DNA from: Microbacterium thalassium
GTDB taxonomy: Bacteria; Actinomycetota; Actinomycetes; Actinomycetales; Microbacteriaceae
Direction of reading: 5' to 3'
DNA length: 64,000 bases
NCBI RefSeq assembly: GCF_014208045.1
Contig: NZ_JACHML010000001.1
Location: 1,178,001 to 1,242,000 of the forward strand
Shown here: piece by piece, positions 43,049 to 51,302 of the stretch
Layout: each line of letters begins with the position of its first letter
Position numbering within the stretch: position 1 is the stretch's first letter
The notes under the pieces: model-generated
Seen by the model: the letters and a program-made list of their open reading frames with translations, nothing else
Told to the model about the DNA's origin: nothing
Database searches by the model: none
Position numbers and translations under genes: made by a program

Positions 43049-43995
43049 TGGCCGCCGTACTCAACCCCGGGACGCTCGACACGGAACTCGTCACGACCGA
43101 CCCCAAGCAGCGCCGGCGCGAGCGCCGCCGCACCGAGCACGGCCCCGCGACCGGCGGCCGCAAGATCGGCTCGCACGTCCTGCTGGTCATCATGGCCTTC
43201 TACTTCGTCGTGCCGATCTGGTGGCTCATCGTCGCCTCGACCAAGAGCACGGGGAGCCTCTTCTCGAGCCCGGCCTTCTGGTTCGACAACCCCTCGTCGT
43301 TCTTCACGAACATCCAGGGCCTGTTCGAGCACCAGAACGGCATCTACTGGACGTGGCTCGGCAACTCGTTCCTGTACTCGTTCACCGCGGGCATCGGGGC
43401 CACCATCGTCGCGGTCCTCGCCGGGTACGGCTTCGCCAAGTACTCGTTCAAGGGACGCAACGTCATCTTCGGGATCATCCTCGGCTCGGTCATGGTGCCG
43501 CTCACAGCCCTCGTGATCCCGCAGTTCATGCTCCTCAGCCAGTACGGCCTCATCAACACCGGCTGGGCCGTGATCCTGCCGTCGCTGCTGAACCCGTTCG
43601 GGGTGTACCTGATGCGCGTCTACACGCAGGACGCGATCCCCGACGAACTCCTCGAGGCCGCCCGCATCGACGGCGCGGGCGAGTGGCGGACGTTCCTCCA
43701 GGTCGTGTTCCCGCTCCTGCGCCCCGCGATCGTCACGGTGCTGCTGCTGAGCATCGTCGGCACCTGGAACAACTTCTTCCTGCCGCTCGCGATGCTCACG
43801 AGCCCCGAGACCTTGCCGGTCACGGTGGGCCTGAACCGCTGGCTGACCCTGTCCAATGCCGGAGCCGGCGGCGAGCAGGTGTGGAACCTCATCACCTCGG
43901 GCGCCTTCATCTCGGTGGTGCCGCTGATCCTGTCGTTCCTCTTCCTGCAGCGCTACTGGCAGGGCGGTCTCGCCATCGGCGGCGTCAAGTCCTGA
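43048..43995 (+). CDS. Sugar ABC transporter permease (MalG-like)
   Basis: A 315-residue permease, the MalG-like partner. ATG 43048 overlaps the stop of the upstream permease. A basic N-terminus (KQRRRERRRTEHG) precedes six helices. The coupling loop is LLEAARIDGAGEWRTFLQVVFPLLRPA, and the segments IWWLIVASTKSTGSLFSSP and GTWNNFFLPLAML are standard for CUT1 MalG proteins. A short hairpin CCGGCG (43998-44003)/CGCCGG (44007-44012) follows the stop, before the GH51 gene. Confidence 0.93.
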   Translation: MAAVLNPGTLDTELVTTDPKQRRRERRRTEHGPATGGRKIGSHVLLVIMAFYFVVPIWWLIVASTKSTGSLFSSPAFWFDNPSSFFTNIQGLFEHQNGIYWTWLGNSFLYSFTAGIGATIVAVLAGYGFAKYSFKGRNVIFGIILGSVMVPLTALVIPQFMLLSQYGLINTGWAVILPSLLNPFGVYLMRVYTQDAIPDELLEAARIDGAGEWRTFLQVVFPLLRPAIVTVLLLSIVGTWNNFFLPLAMLTSPETLPVTVGLNRWLTLSNAGAGGEQVWNLITSGAFISVVPLILSFLFLQRYWQGGLAIGGVKS

Positions 43996-44057
43996 GCCCG
44001 GCGCTGCGCCGGCATCCGTCCCTCTTCATCCCCTCAAGCACGAAAGAAAGCACACCC

Positions 44058-45569
44058 ATGCCTTCCGCACGCATCACGGTCGACCCGCACTTCGCGATCG
44101 GCCCCATCCAGCGCAAGCTCTTCGGCGGCTTCGTCGAACACCTCGGTCGTCACGTCTACGACGGCATCTACGAGCCCGGCCACGAGACGGCGGATGCCGA
44201 GGGCTTCCGCCAGGACGTCATCGACCTGGTCAAGGAGCTCGGCGTCTCGACCATCCGCTACCCCGGCGGCAACTTCGTCTCGGGCTTCCGGTGGGAGGAC
44301 TCGGTCGGCCCGGTCGAGGACCGTCCCCGTCGCCTGGACCTCGCGTGGCACTCCACCGAGACCAACGAGGTGGGCCTGCACGAGTTCTCGGGCTGGCTCG
44401 ACAAGGTCGGCAGCGACCTCATGATGGCCGTGAACCTCGGCACCCGCGGCACGCTCGAGGCGATCGACCTGCTCGAGTACTCCAACATCCGCTCGGGCAC
44501 CGCCCTCAGCGACCAGCGCGTCGCCAACGGCAAGGCCGATCCGTTCGACGTGCGCATGTGGTGCCTCGGCAACGAGATGGACGGGCCCTGGCAGCTCGGC
44601 CACCGCTCGGCCGACGACTACGGCAAGGTCGCGTCGATGGCGGCCAAGGGCATGCGCCAGCTCGACCCGTCGATCGAGCTCGTCGTGTGCGGGTCGTCGT
44701 CCGCGCACATGCCGACGTTCGGCGAGTGGGAGCGCACCGTGCTCACCCACACGTACGAGGACGTCGACTACATCTCGTGCCACGCGTACTACGAGGAGAA
44801 GAACGGCGACCTCGCCAGCTTCCTCGCGTCGGCCGTCGACATGGACGGCTTCATCGAGACCGTCGTCGCCACGGCCGACCACGTCGGCGCCGTGCGCGGG
44901 TCGAAGAAGAAGATCAACATCTCGTTCGACGAGTGGAACGTCTGGTACATCGAGCGCTTCCACGGCGTCGACAAGATCGAGGGCATCGACAACTGGCCGG
45001 TCGCCCCGCGCCTGCTCGAGGACATCTACTCGGTGGCGGATGCCGTCGTCTTCGGCAACCTGATGATCTCGCTGCTCAAGCACGCCGACCGCGTCACGAG
45101 CGCCTCGCTCGCGCAGCTGGTCAACGTCATCGCGCCGATCATGACCGAGCCCGGCGGGCCGGCGTGGAAGCAGACGACGTTCTTCCCGTTCTCGGTCACC
45201 TCGCGCCTCGCGCAGGGCGATGCGCTGCAGCTCAAACTCGACGCGCCGACCTACAGCACCGAGGTCTACGGCGAGGTTCCGCTGGTCGACGCCGTCGCCA
45301 CGCACGACGCCGAGACCGGCCGCAGCGCGGTGTTCCTGGTCAACCGCAGCCAGACCGAGGCGATCACCATCACCGCCGACGTCTCGGCGCTCGGCGATGT
45401 GTCGGTGCTCGAAACCCACGCTGTCTGGGACGAGGACGTGTACGCCAAGAACACGCTCGAGGACCGCGAGCGCGTGACGGCGAAGACCAACGACACCGCA
45501 GTGGTCGCGGACGGCACGCTGACCGTCACGCTGCCCCCGGTCTCGTGGACGGCCATCGCACTCGGCTGA
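44058..45569 (+). CDS. abfA: Alpha-L-arabinofuranosidase, GH51
   Basis: A 503-residue cytoplasmic GH51 enzyme (no signal peptide), cleaving arabinofuranose from imported arabino-oligosaccharides. AAAGAAAG lies upstream of ATG 44058. Family marks: KLFGGFVEHLGRHVYDGIYEPGHETAD, STIRYPGGNFVSGFRWEDSVGP, acid/base Glu173 in WCLGNEMDGPWQLG and nucleophile Glu292 in ISFDEWNVWY, then the C-terminal jelly-roll domain. Length is normal. It follows the transporter permeases by 62 bp and overlaps the next gene (TGATG), so it belongs to the operon. Confidence 0.96.
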   Translation: MPSARITVDPHFAIGPIQRKLFGGFVEHLGRHVYDGIYEPGHETADAEGFRQDVIDLVKELGVSTIRYPGGNFVSGFRWEDSVGPVEDRPRRLDLAWHSTETNEVGLHEFSGWLDKVGSDLMMAVNLGTRGTLEAIDLLEYSNIRSGTALSDQRVANGKADPFDVRMWCLGNEMDGPWQLGHRSADDYGKVASMAAKGMRQLDPSIELVVCGSSSAHMPTFGEWERTVLTHTYEDVDYISCHAYYEEKNGDLASFLASAVDMDGFIETVVATADHVGAVRGSKKKINISFDEWNVWYIERFHGVDKIEGIDNWPVAPRLLEDIYSVADAVVFGNLMISLLKHADRVTSASLAQLVNVIAPIMTEPGGPAWKQTTFFPFSVTSRLAQGDALQLKLDAPTYSTEVYGEVPLVDAVATHDAETGRSAVFLVNRSQTEAITITADVSALGDVSVLETHAVWDEDVYAKNTLEDRERVTAKTNDTAVVADGTLTVTLPPVSWTAIALG

Positions 45570-46564
45570 TGCGCACGACGCGGCGGACGCGGCTGACCCG
45601 GTGGATCGCAGCCGCGTCCGTCGGCCTTCTCGCGGCGACGCTCGCCGCCTGCTCGGGCGGGTCGTGGGAGCTCGAGGGAGACCTCGCGACCCACGACCCC
45701 GCCCTGGCGGTGCAGGACGGCACCTGGTACGTCTACTCCACCGGCAACGGCACGATCGCGAACGGCAACATCCAGGTGCGCTCGAGCGAGGACGGTCGCA
45801 CGTGGCGCTACGAGGGCGAGGTCTGGGAGACCAAGCCCGAGTGGATCCGCGAGCAGGTGCCCGGCGTCGACAACCTGTGGGCTCCCGAGCTGATCGAGCA
45901 CGGGGGCACCTGGTACCTGTACTACTCGGCGTCGACCTTCGGCAAGAACCGGTCGGTGATCGCGCTCGCGACCAACACGACCCTCGACCCCGATGATCCT
46001 CAATACGAGTGGGTCGACCAGGGTCCTGTGATCTCCTCGACGCCGCTGGACGACTTCAACGCCATCGACCCCGGCGTGGCCACCGATGACGACGGCACGC
46101 CGTACATGGCGTTCGGATCGTTCTGGAGCGGCATCCGCATGGTCGAACTGGAGTGGCCGAGTGGCCTGCGCGTCGACGACGCTGAGCCGCTGCACCTCGC
46201 CGACCGGCAGGAGCCGCCCAACGCCGTCGAGGCTCCGTACCTGCTCGAGCACGAGGGGGAGTGGTTCCTGTTCGTCTCGTTCGACAGCTGCTGCCGCGCC
46301 GCCGACAGCACCTACAGGATCGCGGTGGGGCGAGCGGATGCGCCCACCGGGCCGTTCGTCGACCGCGACGGCGTGCCGCTGCTCGCCGGCGGCGGCACCG
46401 TCCTTCTCGAGACCGACGGGTCGCGCGTCGGGCCGGGCGGCCAGTCGGTCTCAGACGGCGTGATGGCGTTCCACTGGTACGACGCCGACCTGAACGGTCA
46501 GTTCCGCCTCGGGCTCGCGCCCGTGGAATGGGATGCCGACGGGTGGCCCGTGCTGTCGTGGTGA
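45569..46564 (+). CDS. Extracellular lipoprotein arabinanase-like GH43
   Basis: A 331-residue GH43 five-bladed propeller anchored as a lipoprotein (signal peptide ending LAAC, Cys28). ATG 45569 overlaps the GH51 stop. The three GH43 acids are visible in context: THDPALAVQDGTWYVYST (base Asp), FNAIDPGVATDDDGTPYMAFGSFWSG (pKa-modulating Asp) and NAVEAPYLLEHEGEWFLFVS (acid Glu). The FGSFWSGI and NAVEAPYL motifs match endo-1,5-alpha-L-arabinanase members. It would cut arabinan at the cell surface and feed the ABC transporter. It converges on the DUF4231 gene with only 13 bp between. Confidence 0.92.
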   Translation: MRTTRRTRLTRWIAAASVGLLAATLAACSGGSWELEGDLATHDPALAVQDGTWYVYSTGNGTIANGNIQVRSSEDGRTWRYEGEVWETKPEWIREQVPGVDNLWAPELIEHGGTWYLYYSASTFGKNRSVIALATNTTLDPDDPQYEWVDQGPVISSTPLDDFNAIDPGVATDDDGTPYMAFGSFWSGIRMVELEWPSGLRVDDAEPLHLADRQEPPNAVEAPYLLEHEGEWFLFVSFDSCCRAADSTYRIAVGRADAPTGPFVDRDGVPLLAGGGTVLLETDGSRVGPGGQSVSDGVMAFHWYDADLNGQFRLGLAPVEWDADGWPVLSW

Positions 46565-46577
46565 CGGTGCGTCCGGC

Positions 46578-47030
46578 TCAGTCGCCGTCGTCCTCGCGTC
46601 CCGTCGCCTTCTTCGTGTAGGCGAGCATCGAGGCGTCGAAGTCCGCGATGGCCCTCTCGCAGCCACGCACGTACGCGTCGAACCCATCGGCCTCCGCCTC
46701 GTCGGATCCGCTGCGGGCGTCCCGCTTGCGGCGTTCGCGATCGAGCCGGCGGCGAAGCGCGTCGACGGCGACGGCGGCATCCGTCGTCCGCCCGAAGATC
46801 TTCTCGATCCCTGTGGCGACGACGATGACGAAGCCCAGCACGGGAGCCACCCAGCCTGGCCAGCCCACGGCGGCGGCGAGGGGCACCGCCGCGCCGGCGG
46901 CGAGGACGACGATCCACGTGACCTGCATCGTGAAGGTCCGCAGGCCCACCTCCCACGTCGATCGCCGTCGGCGTCGCGCGATCTCGCGCTCGTACCGGGA
47001 CCGTCCGTTCTCGACCACATCGCTGCTCAC
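46578..47030 (-). CDS. DUF4231 / SLATT-like two-helix membrane protein
   Basis: A protein of about 150 residues with two closely spaced transmembrane helices (VTWIVVLAAGAAVPLAAAVGWPGWVAPVLGFVIVVATGI) flanked by basic, helical segments (RSRYEREIARRRRRSTWEVGLRTFTMQ; DALRRRLDRERRKRDARSG). That is the DUF4231 pattern, related to the SLATT domains found as predicted pore-forming effectors in conflict systems. The start is uncertain: GTG 47030 sits 8 bases after AGGGGG, GTG 47036 and TTG 47057 are alternatives. No SMODS nucleotidyltransferase or SLOG sensor gene is next to it, so a defence role is speculative. Confidence 0.7.
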   Translation of the reverse strand: MSSDVVENGRSRYEREIARRRRRSTWEVGLRTFTMQVTWIVVLAAGAAVPLAAAVGWPGWVAPVLGFVIVVATGIEKIFGRTTDAAVAVDALRRRLDRERRKRDARSGSDEAEADGFDAYVRGCERAIADFDASMLAYTKKATGREDDGD

Positions 47031-47158
47031 GATCACGCCCCCCTGCGTCAGCCTCAACGTAGCGCGCCGGCGCTACCGGATCTACGGCGGGATCGCACGT
47101 TCGGAGCGCAGCCGGCGCGCCCGCGGACCCCAGTCCCGCGGACGCGCCGGGGCCTTGG

Positions 47159-48001
47159 TCACCGGGGGACCGCGACGAGATCCGAGTACGGCAGACGCCG
47201 GTCGGCCAGCCCCCGCAGATAGTCCTCGGCTCCGAGGGCGCGTGTCATCGCCCTCATCGCGCGGTCGGACATGCTTCCGAGCACGACGAGCGCGCGCAGC
47301 GGGAGGCGGTTGACGATCACCTCGGAGCGGTCGCGTCGCATCGCGCGCACGGCCCTCCGCGCCACGATCGCCGAGGCGTTCGTCCCGAGATACCACGGGA
47401 CGGGTGTCTCGTACGCCGGGTACATGCCCTCGTCGCCGATGAACCCCGGCGAGACGACCGTCGTCGACACGCCTGTGCCGCGCAGTTCGGCACGCAGCGC
47501 CGTCGAGAAGGCGATGAGTCCCGCCTTGGACGCGGAGTAGTCGACCAGATGCGGAAGGCCCGCGAGCCCGGCGAGAGACGCGATGTTCAGCACCCGCCCG
47601 AAGCCGCGCTCGATCATCCCCGGCACGACCAGGCGGGTCAGCTGCATGGGCGCCTCCAGGTTCGTGGCGATCGGGAGCGCGGGATCCTCGGCCGTGAACG
47701 GCGTCGCCTTGGCGATCGCGGCGGTGTTCACCAGGATGTCGACGGGGCCGAGCACGGCCGCGACCTGCTCCACGACTCCCGATCGGTCGCCCGGCGACGT
47801 CACGTCGCCGGGCACGGCGATCGCCGTCCGGCCGGTCTCGGTCTCGATCTCACGCGCGAGGGTGTCCAGCGGCTCGATCGTGCGCGCCGTCAGCGCGACG
47901 TGACAGCCGTCCGCCGCCAGCTCGCGGGCGATGTTCGCGCCCAGGCCCCGCGACGCCCCCGTGATCAGCGCGACCCGTCCGGTGCAGTTCTCCATGCCCA
48001 T
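47159..48001 (-). CDS. Short-chain dehydrogenase/reductase
   Basis: A 280-residue SDR. ATG 48001 is chosen because GGAGAGGA lies 7 bases upstream; a GTG at 48031 would be in frame but has no site. The cofactor motif is ALITGASRGLGANIARELA (TGxxxGxG), the structural motif NTAA, and the active site is SLAGLAGLPHLVDYSASKAG with the YxxxK pair. The C-terminal third, with VVSPGFIGDEGMYPAYETPVPW and RRAVRAMRRDRSEVIVNRLPLRALV, resembles actinobacterial lipid-linked SDRs. It starts 104 bp from the divergent AfsR-like gene. Substrate unknown. Confidence 0.88.
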   Translation of the reverse strand: MGMENCTGRVALITGASRGLGANIARELAADGCHVALTARTIEPLDTLAREIETETGRTAIAVPGDVTSPGDRSGVVEQVAAVLGPVDILVNTAAIAKATPFTAEDPALPIATNLEAPMQLTRLVVPGMIERGFGRVLNIASLAGLAGLPHLVDYSASKAGLIAFSTALRAELRGTGVSTTVVSPGFIGDEGMYPAYETPVPWYLGTNASAIVARRAVRAMRRDRSEVIVNRLPLRALVVLGSMSDRAMRAMTRALGAEDYLRGLADRRLPYSDLVAVPR

Positions 48002-48091
48002 GTCGGTGTCCTCTCCTGTGTGTGAGAGCACGATCGCGGATCGGGGTCACAGATAGGTCACACCCCGGACGACGGGCGGGATGCCGCGCGC

Positions 48092-48097
48092 TACAGT
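48092..48097 (+). promoter_or_regulatory. -10 box TACAGT of the AfsR-like gene
   Basis: TACAGT ends 8 bases before ATG 48106 with no Shine-Dalgarno sequence between, so the message is probably leaderless. Confidence 0.5.
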
Positions 48098-48105
48098 CGT
48101 GCTCG

Positions 48106-51100
48106 ATGCAGATCCGTCTGTTCGGCGAGGTCACCGTCGGGGATGCGGAGGACGGCGCGCTGGGCAACGGACGCCCCGCGGCGATCCTCGTCCTTCTCGC
48201 GCTCCGCGCCGGTGGGGTGCTGCCGATCGAGCGGCTGATCGATCAGTTGTGGGTGGACGGTCCGCCGCGCGATGCCGTTCACGCGGTGCGCGTGTACATC
48301 TCGCGGCTGCGCACCCGGCTGGCGGCCGCGGGCACGACGGCGGCCGTCGTGACGCGGTCGGGCGGGTACGCCCTCGATGTCGCCCGCGACCAGGTCGACG
48401 TGCTCGCCTTCGAAGACCTCGCCGCGCGGGGCCTCGCGGAGTCGGATGCGGTCGAAGCGCTCGCCCAGCTCGAGCAGGCGCTGGAGATGTGGCACGCCGA
48501 GCCCCTCGTCGGGTTCGCCTACGAGGAGTTCGCCCTGTCGCTGCGTGCGCGCCTCGAGCAGGTGCGCCGCGACTGCCGCCGGCGGTGGGCGGAGCTCGCC
48601 ATCGAGGCGGGCCGCCGCGACGAGGTCCTCGCCACGGTGCGCCGCGCGCTCGCCGACGATCCGGTGCAGGAGGGGCTGTGGACGGTGCTCGTCGGCGCGC
48701 TCCTCGACGCAGGCCGGACGACCGAGGCGACGGCGGCCCTCGCGCAGGCGCGCGACGCGCTCGCCCCTGCCGGCGAACCGGTCGGGCCGGAACTCGCCGA
48801 GATCGCATCCCGTCTCTCGCCCGAGGTCGCGCCCGTCGACCATGACGGCGCTCGGCTGCCCGCGCCGGTCGACGCCTTGTTCGGACGCGACCGCGAGCTG
48901 GAGGTGCTGGGCGCCGTGATCGCGACGCGGCGTCTGACGACCCTCACGGGCGCGGGCGGATGCGGCAAGACGCGTCTGGCGACCGAGCTCGCCGAGCGCT
49001 CCCGCGAGCGATTCGACGATCGGGTGTGGTTCGTCGACCTGACCACGGCCGAGCCGGCCGCATCCGTGCCCGACGTCATCGTGCAGGCCCTGCGGCTCGG
49101 GCAGGGGAGGCCGGGCGGCCCGCTCGAATCGCTCTGCAGCTTCATCGGCGACACCGAGGCGCTGCTGCTGCTGGACAACTGCGAGCACATGATCGAGCAG
49201 ACCGCCGAAGCTGTCCAGGTCCTGCTGCGACGGTGCCCGCGGCTGCGCGTTCTGACGACGACGCGCGAGCCGCTGCGCATCCCCGGCGAGCACGTCTTCA
49301 TCGTGCCGTCGCTCGCCGTGCCGCCCCTCGACGCCGATCTGACCGCCGCTGCAGACACGGCCGCCGTCGCCCTGTTCGTCGATCGCAGCCGAGGAGCGGA
49401 CCCGGCTTTCGCGCTCACCACCGACGTGCTCCCGAGCGTGGTCCGGATCACGCGTGTGCTCGACGGGATCCCCCTCGCGATCGAACTCGCCGCCGTCCGC
49501 GTGCGGACGCTCTCGGTCGCGCAGATCGCACAGCGTCTGGGCGATGTGTTCGCGGCCCTCGGCGCCGGTTCGCGGACGGCGCTCCCGCGGCACCGGACCC
49601 TCGAGGCGGCGCTGCACTGGAGCTTCGATCTGCTGGACGCCGACGAGCGGGAGATGTTCGTCAGCGTCGGGGTGCTGCGTGGCGCCTTCGACATCCGTGC
49701 GGCTGCCGCGGTGGTGGCCTCGCAGGACTTCCCACGCGTGGAGGTGACCCTTGCGACCCTCGTGGAGAAGTCCGTCGTGGCGGCGCTGCGCGGTGCCGAG
49801 TCGCGCTATCGCCTGCTCGAGCCGATCCGCCAGTACGCCGAGCGGCGATCGGACGCCGGCGGCTCGGGCGTCGCGGCCCGACTGCGTCGTGACGAGTTCT
49901 TCGCCGCGCTGGTCGAGGAGGCCGGTCGCGGGCGGCGCCGCTTCGAGATCGCGGAGTGGCGCCGACGGGTCCGGGCCGCACGCGCGAACATCCTGGCCAT
50001 GATCGACAGCCTCCTGGTCCGGGGCGACAGCGAGCGCGCCGCGGACGTCGTCATCGTCGTCACCCGGTTCTGGCTCGAGTTCGGGTTCTACGACGAGGGC
50101 AGACGGCTCATCGGTGCGGTCCTGCGCCCACCGCAGACACCCGAGCGCGTCGCCGCGCTTCGGGTGCAGGACGCGTGGCTCGCCAGCCACCAGGGCGACT
50201 ATGCGCACGCGATCGGGTCCGCGACGTCGGCGGTCGAGGCCGCGGAGGCCTGCGGCGCGCGCGGCACCCAGGCGAGTGCGCTCAACGCGCTGGGCTCGCT
50301 CGCCGCCGAGCAGGGCGACATGCGATCGGCGACGGATCTGCTCGAGCGGGCGAGGCGCGTCAGCGTCGATGACGCGCCCGACATCCACCTGCGGGCGACG
50401 GTCAATCTCGCTTCGGTCCACGCGTGGGCGGGCCGGGTGCGCGACGCCGCGGCTGTCACCGCCACCTTCCTGCCGACCGGCGAGACGGCGCTGCGACAGC
50501 TGGCCATCGCCATCGACGGCGTCGCGGCACGGATCGACGGCGACCTGGAGCGATCCGCGCGACGGCTCGACGAGGCGCTCGCCATGATCGACGAGGGCGG
50601 CTCGGCATTCCACCGCTCGCTGTTCATCGTCGAGCGCGCGATCACCGCGTTCGAGGCCGGCGACCCTGCCCGCGCGCGCCGTCTGATCTCGCCGATCCTG
50701 ACGGATGCCGCCGACGGCGCAGCGCCGGTGCGGCCGCGGCTTGCGGCGCTCGTGCTGTCGGCGAGGCTCGCCATCGCGGATGCCGACGACGCTATCGCGC
50801 GCGCGGATCTCGAGACCGCGGTCGGCGAGGCCCGCGCGACCGGCAGTGTCGGCATCCTGGTCGATGCTGCCGAGACGGTGACGCTCCTGGGCGGACCGGA
50901 TGCGGACGACGGCGATCTGCTGGAGCTCTGCGCCCGCGCCCGCGCGCAGCTGGCCCTCGCCCGCGACGCGTGGGAGGTCGCCCGGTGGGGCGCCGTGCCC
51001 GACGCCGCGGATGCCGCCGCCTCCGCCGCCGCCCCGGCCGCCGATGAGCTCGCCGCCCGGGTGCTGGCCCGTCTGTGGCCGTCCGAGCACGGTTCAGTTC

Positions 51101-51132
51101 GGCGGGGATCCGGGACGACGCGCCGGTCGTGA
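48106..51132 (+). CDS. AfsR/SARP-type regulator with BTAD, NTPase and TPR-like domains
   Basis: A 1008-residue regulator. Residues 1-95 form an OmpR-like winged helix (MQIRLFGEVTVGDAED, ILVLLALRAGGVLPIERLIDQLW, AVRVYISRLRTRL, VTRSGGYALDV), followed by the helical BTAD domain to about 245. The NB-ARC-like NTPase starts FGRDRELEVLGAVI, with Walker A TGAGGCGKTRLA (Lys288) and Walker B EALLLLDNCEHMIE (Asp357). Beyond about 640 are helical repeats (TPR-like). This is the AfsR architecture. It stands next to a divergent SDR and upstream of lipid genes; target and ligand unknown. Its last dozen codons and stop lie inside repeat copy C, so the C-terminal SVRRGSGTTRRS is probably repeat-derived. Confidence 0.9.
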   Translation: MQIRLFGEVTVGDAEDGALGNGRPAAILVLLALRAGGVLPIERLIDQLWVDGPPRDAVHAVRVYISRLRTRLAAAGTTAAVVTRSGGYALDVARDQVDVLAFEDLAARGLAESDAVEALAQLEQALEMWHAEPLVGFAYEEFALSLRARLEQVRRDCRRRWAELAIEAGRRDEVLATVRRALADDPVQEGLWTVLVGALLDAGRTTEATAALAQARDALAPAGEPVGPELAEIASRLSPEVAPVDHDGARLPAPVDALFGRDRELEVLGAVIATRRLTTLTGAGGCGKTRLATELAERSRERFDDRVWFVDLTTAEPAASVPDVIVQALRLGQGRPGGPLESLCSFIGDTEALLLLDNCEHMIEQTAEAVQVLLRRCPRLRVLTTTREPLRIPGEHVFIVPSLAVPPLDADLTAAADTAAVALFVDRSRGADPAFALTTDVLPSVVRITRVLDGIPLAIELAAVRVRTLSVAQIAQRLGDVFAALGAGSRTALPRHRTLEAALHWSFDLLDADEREMFVSVGVLRGAFDIRAAAAVVASQDFPRVEVTLATLVEKSVVAALRGAESRYRLLEPIRQYAERRSDAGGSGVAARLRRDEFFAALVEEAGRGRRRFEIAEWRRRVRAARANILAMIDSLLVRGDSERAADVVIVVTRFWLEFGFYDEGRRLIGAVLRPPQTPERVAALRVQDAWLASHQGDYAHAIGSATSAVEAAEACGARGTQASALNALGSLAAEQGDMRSATDLLERARRVSVDDAPDIHLRATVNLASVHAWAGRVRDAAAVTATFLPTGETALRQLAIAIDGVAARIDGDLERSARRLDEALAMIDEGGSAFHRSLFIVERAITAFEAGDPARARRLISPILTDAADGAAPVRPRLAALVLSARLAIADADDAIARADLETAVGEARATGSVGILVDAAETVTLLGGPDADDGDLLELCARARAQLALARDAWEVARWGAVPDAADAAASAAAPAADELAARVLARLWPSEHGSVRRGSGTTRRS

Positions 51133-51169
51133 CGTCGGACAGACGGCGCGTCGTCGAGGATCCCCGCCG
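51100..51169. repeat. 70-bp nested palindrome, copy C, overlapping the regulator's 3' end
   Basis: Outer arms CGGCGGGGAT (51100-51109) and ATCCCCGCCG (51160-51169); inner arms GACGCGCCG (51117-51125) and CGGCGCGTC (51144-51152). 7-nt gaps, 18-nt loop, total 70 bp as in copies A and B. The inner pair differs from A and B by one base in each arm (A-T replaced by G-C). The stop codon of the AfsR-like gene (51130-51132) lies in the loop. Confidence 0.8.
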
Positions 51170-51302
51170 TTCGTGACGACGAGGGTGGCCCGTCGGCGGT
51201 GGCCGGGCCGGTGGGCCCTCCGACCCTGACATGGCGTCGCCGCCGCGCTAGCGTGAGCAACGAGGGCGTCCCGCATCGCCGCGGGCGCAGAAGGGGACCG
51301 CG

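Noticed and set aside
47159-48031. GTG 48031 as the SDR start
   Set aside because: It would add ten residues outside the SDR fold and place the good GGAGAGGA ribosome site inside the gene.
48091-51090. A 999-codon minus-strand frame opposite the AfsR-like gene
   Set aside because: Shadow frame: composition is dominated by R, G, E and D with no family motifs, and the opposite strand encodes clear winged-helix, BTAD and NTPase motifs.
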